Shown here: positions 63,641 through 64,000 of the stretch, in pieces | How positions within the stretch are numbered: the first letter of the stretch is position 1 | Layout of the letters: every line of letters starts with the position of its first letter | Assembly: GCF_047495875.1 (NCBI RefSeq) | Contig: NC_092497.1 | Location: forward strand, 33,301,375 to 33,365,374 | Length of the DNA: 64,000 bases | From: Pithys albifrons albifrons | Taxonomy: Eukaryota > Chordata > Aves > Passeriformes > Thamnophilidae | Direction: 5' to 3' | Position numbers and translations under genes: made by a program | The notes under the pieces: generated by a model | The model's database searches: none | Told to the model about the DNA's origin: nothing | Seen by the model: only the letters and a program-made list of their open reading frames with translations

Positions 63641-64000
63641 CACAACAGGTCCCAAAAAACCAGTTATTAATACAAGTACATGACAATGACTATATGGGTT
63701 ATTTAGTCAGTGATAACATTTAGCTGCAGGGTTGTACAAAATACCCCAAAAGACACCAGCACAAAACACATTTTACAGGCCACTCCAGCAGTATACCACT
63801 CCCATGACAAACTTAACTAACAGAGGATTACTAAACAGAAACACAACAGTTCAACACCACATTTAAACACACTCAGTAATCCAAAAGAAAAGCAACAGGA
63901 AAAATATAGCCTCTTCATTAACACGTATACACCCAGTGAGCTATAACAAATTATAATTAGTAAGGCATAGGAAAATAAAGTAAGAATTTGGTTGCTTACC
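63641..64000. other. Unannotated right edge
   Basis: AC-rich sequence; it may be a continuation of family X beyond the part shared with copy 1. No feature could be assigned. Confidence 0.4.

Overview
The window looks like a 64-kb piece of bird nuclear DNA. It is AT-rich, has no bacterial-style gene packing, and carries CR1 LINE fragments, ERV-L-like LTRs ending in ...CAAACCAAGACA or ...CAACCCAAGACA, and tetranucleotide microsatellites. I recognise no host protein-coding exon, tRNA, rRNA or CRISPR array on either strand. It reads as intergenic or intronic DNA whose recognisable content is transposon debris. The species cannot be fixed from the sequence.

Layout: 1-501 is a 5'-truncated CR1 on the minus strand. 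About 502-20990 is unremarkable AT-rich DNA with an AT-rich palindrome cluster near 12.77 kb. Two microsatellite blocks follow (20991-21066 and 21503-21688), then a probable solo LTR (22534-22896). A CpG-rich segment at 24.95-25.6 kb, with adjoining sequence, looks like the remains of an endogenous retrovirus on the minus strand. Its probable LTR is split by a complete RTE-clade LINE (26276-30178, minus; 13-bp target duplication). At 35666-38209 lies a short LTR element with two almost identical LTRs, a CACAG target duplication and no gag or pol. A probable second LTR follows at 38315-38840. Two copies of an unnamed dispersed repeat lie at about 40340-40930 and 63060-63640. CR1 3' ends and a 3'-truncated RTE copy fill 49.65-52.14 kb. 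A solo ERV-L-like LTR is at 54738-55345, and a second complete RTE copy (57231-61088, plus) has an imperfect 14-bp target duplication. A (TAAC)n array lies at 62048-62097.

The most notable element is the RTE-like LINE. It has a long 5' region, one ORF (N-terminal extension, APE-type endonuclease, reverse transcriptase with an FADD box, and a CX2CX12HX3C finger four residues before the stop), a 3' UTR of about 40 nt with a small stem-loop, and an (ATG)n tail. It resembles proteins annotated as 'craniofacial development protein 2-like' and may be an AviRTE-type element, a group known for horizontal transfer between birds and filarial nematodes. All three copies have G-N-F-N where the endonuclease family has catalytic G-D-F-N. 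Both full-length copies also share one single-base frameshift in the reverse transcriptase, although their target duplications show that they inserted independently. This suggests that an already defective lineage was mobilised in trans.
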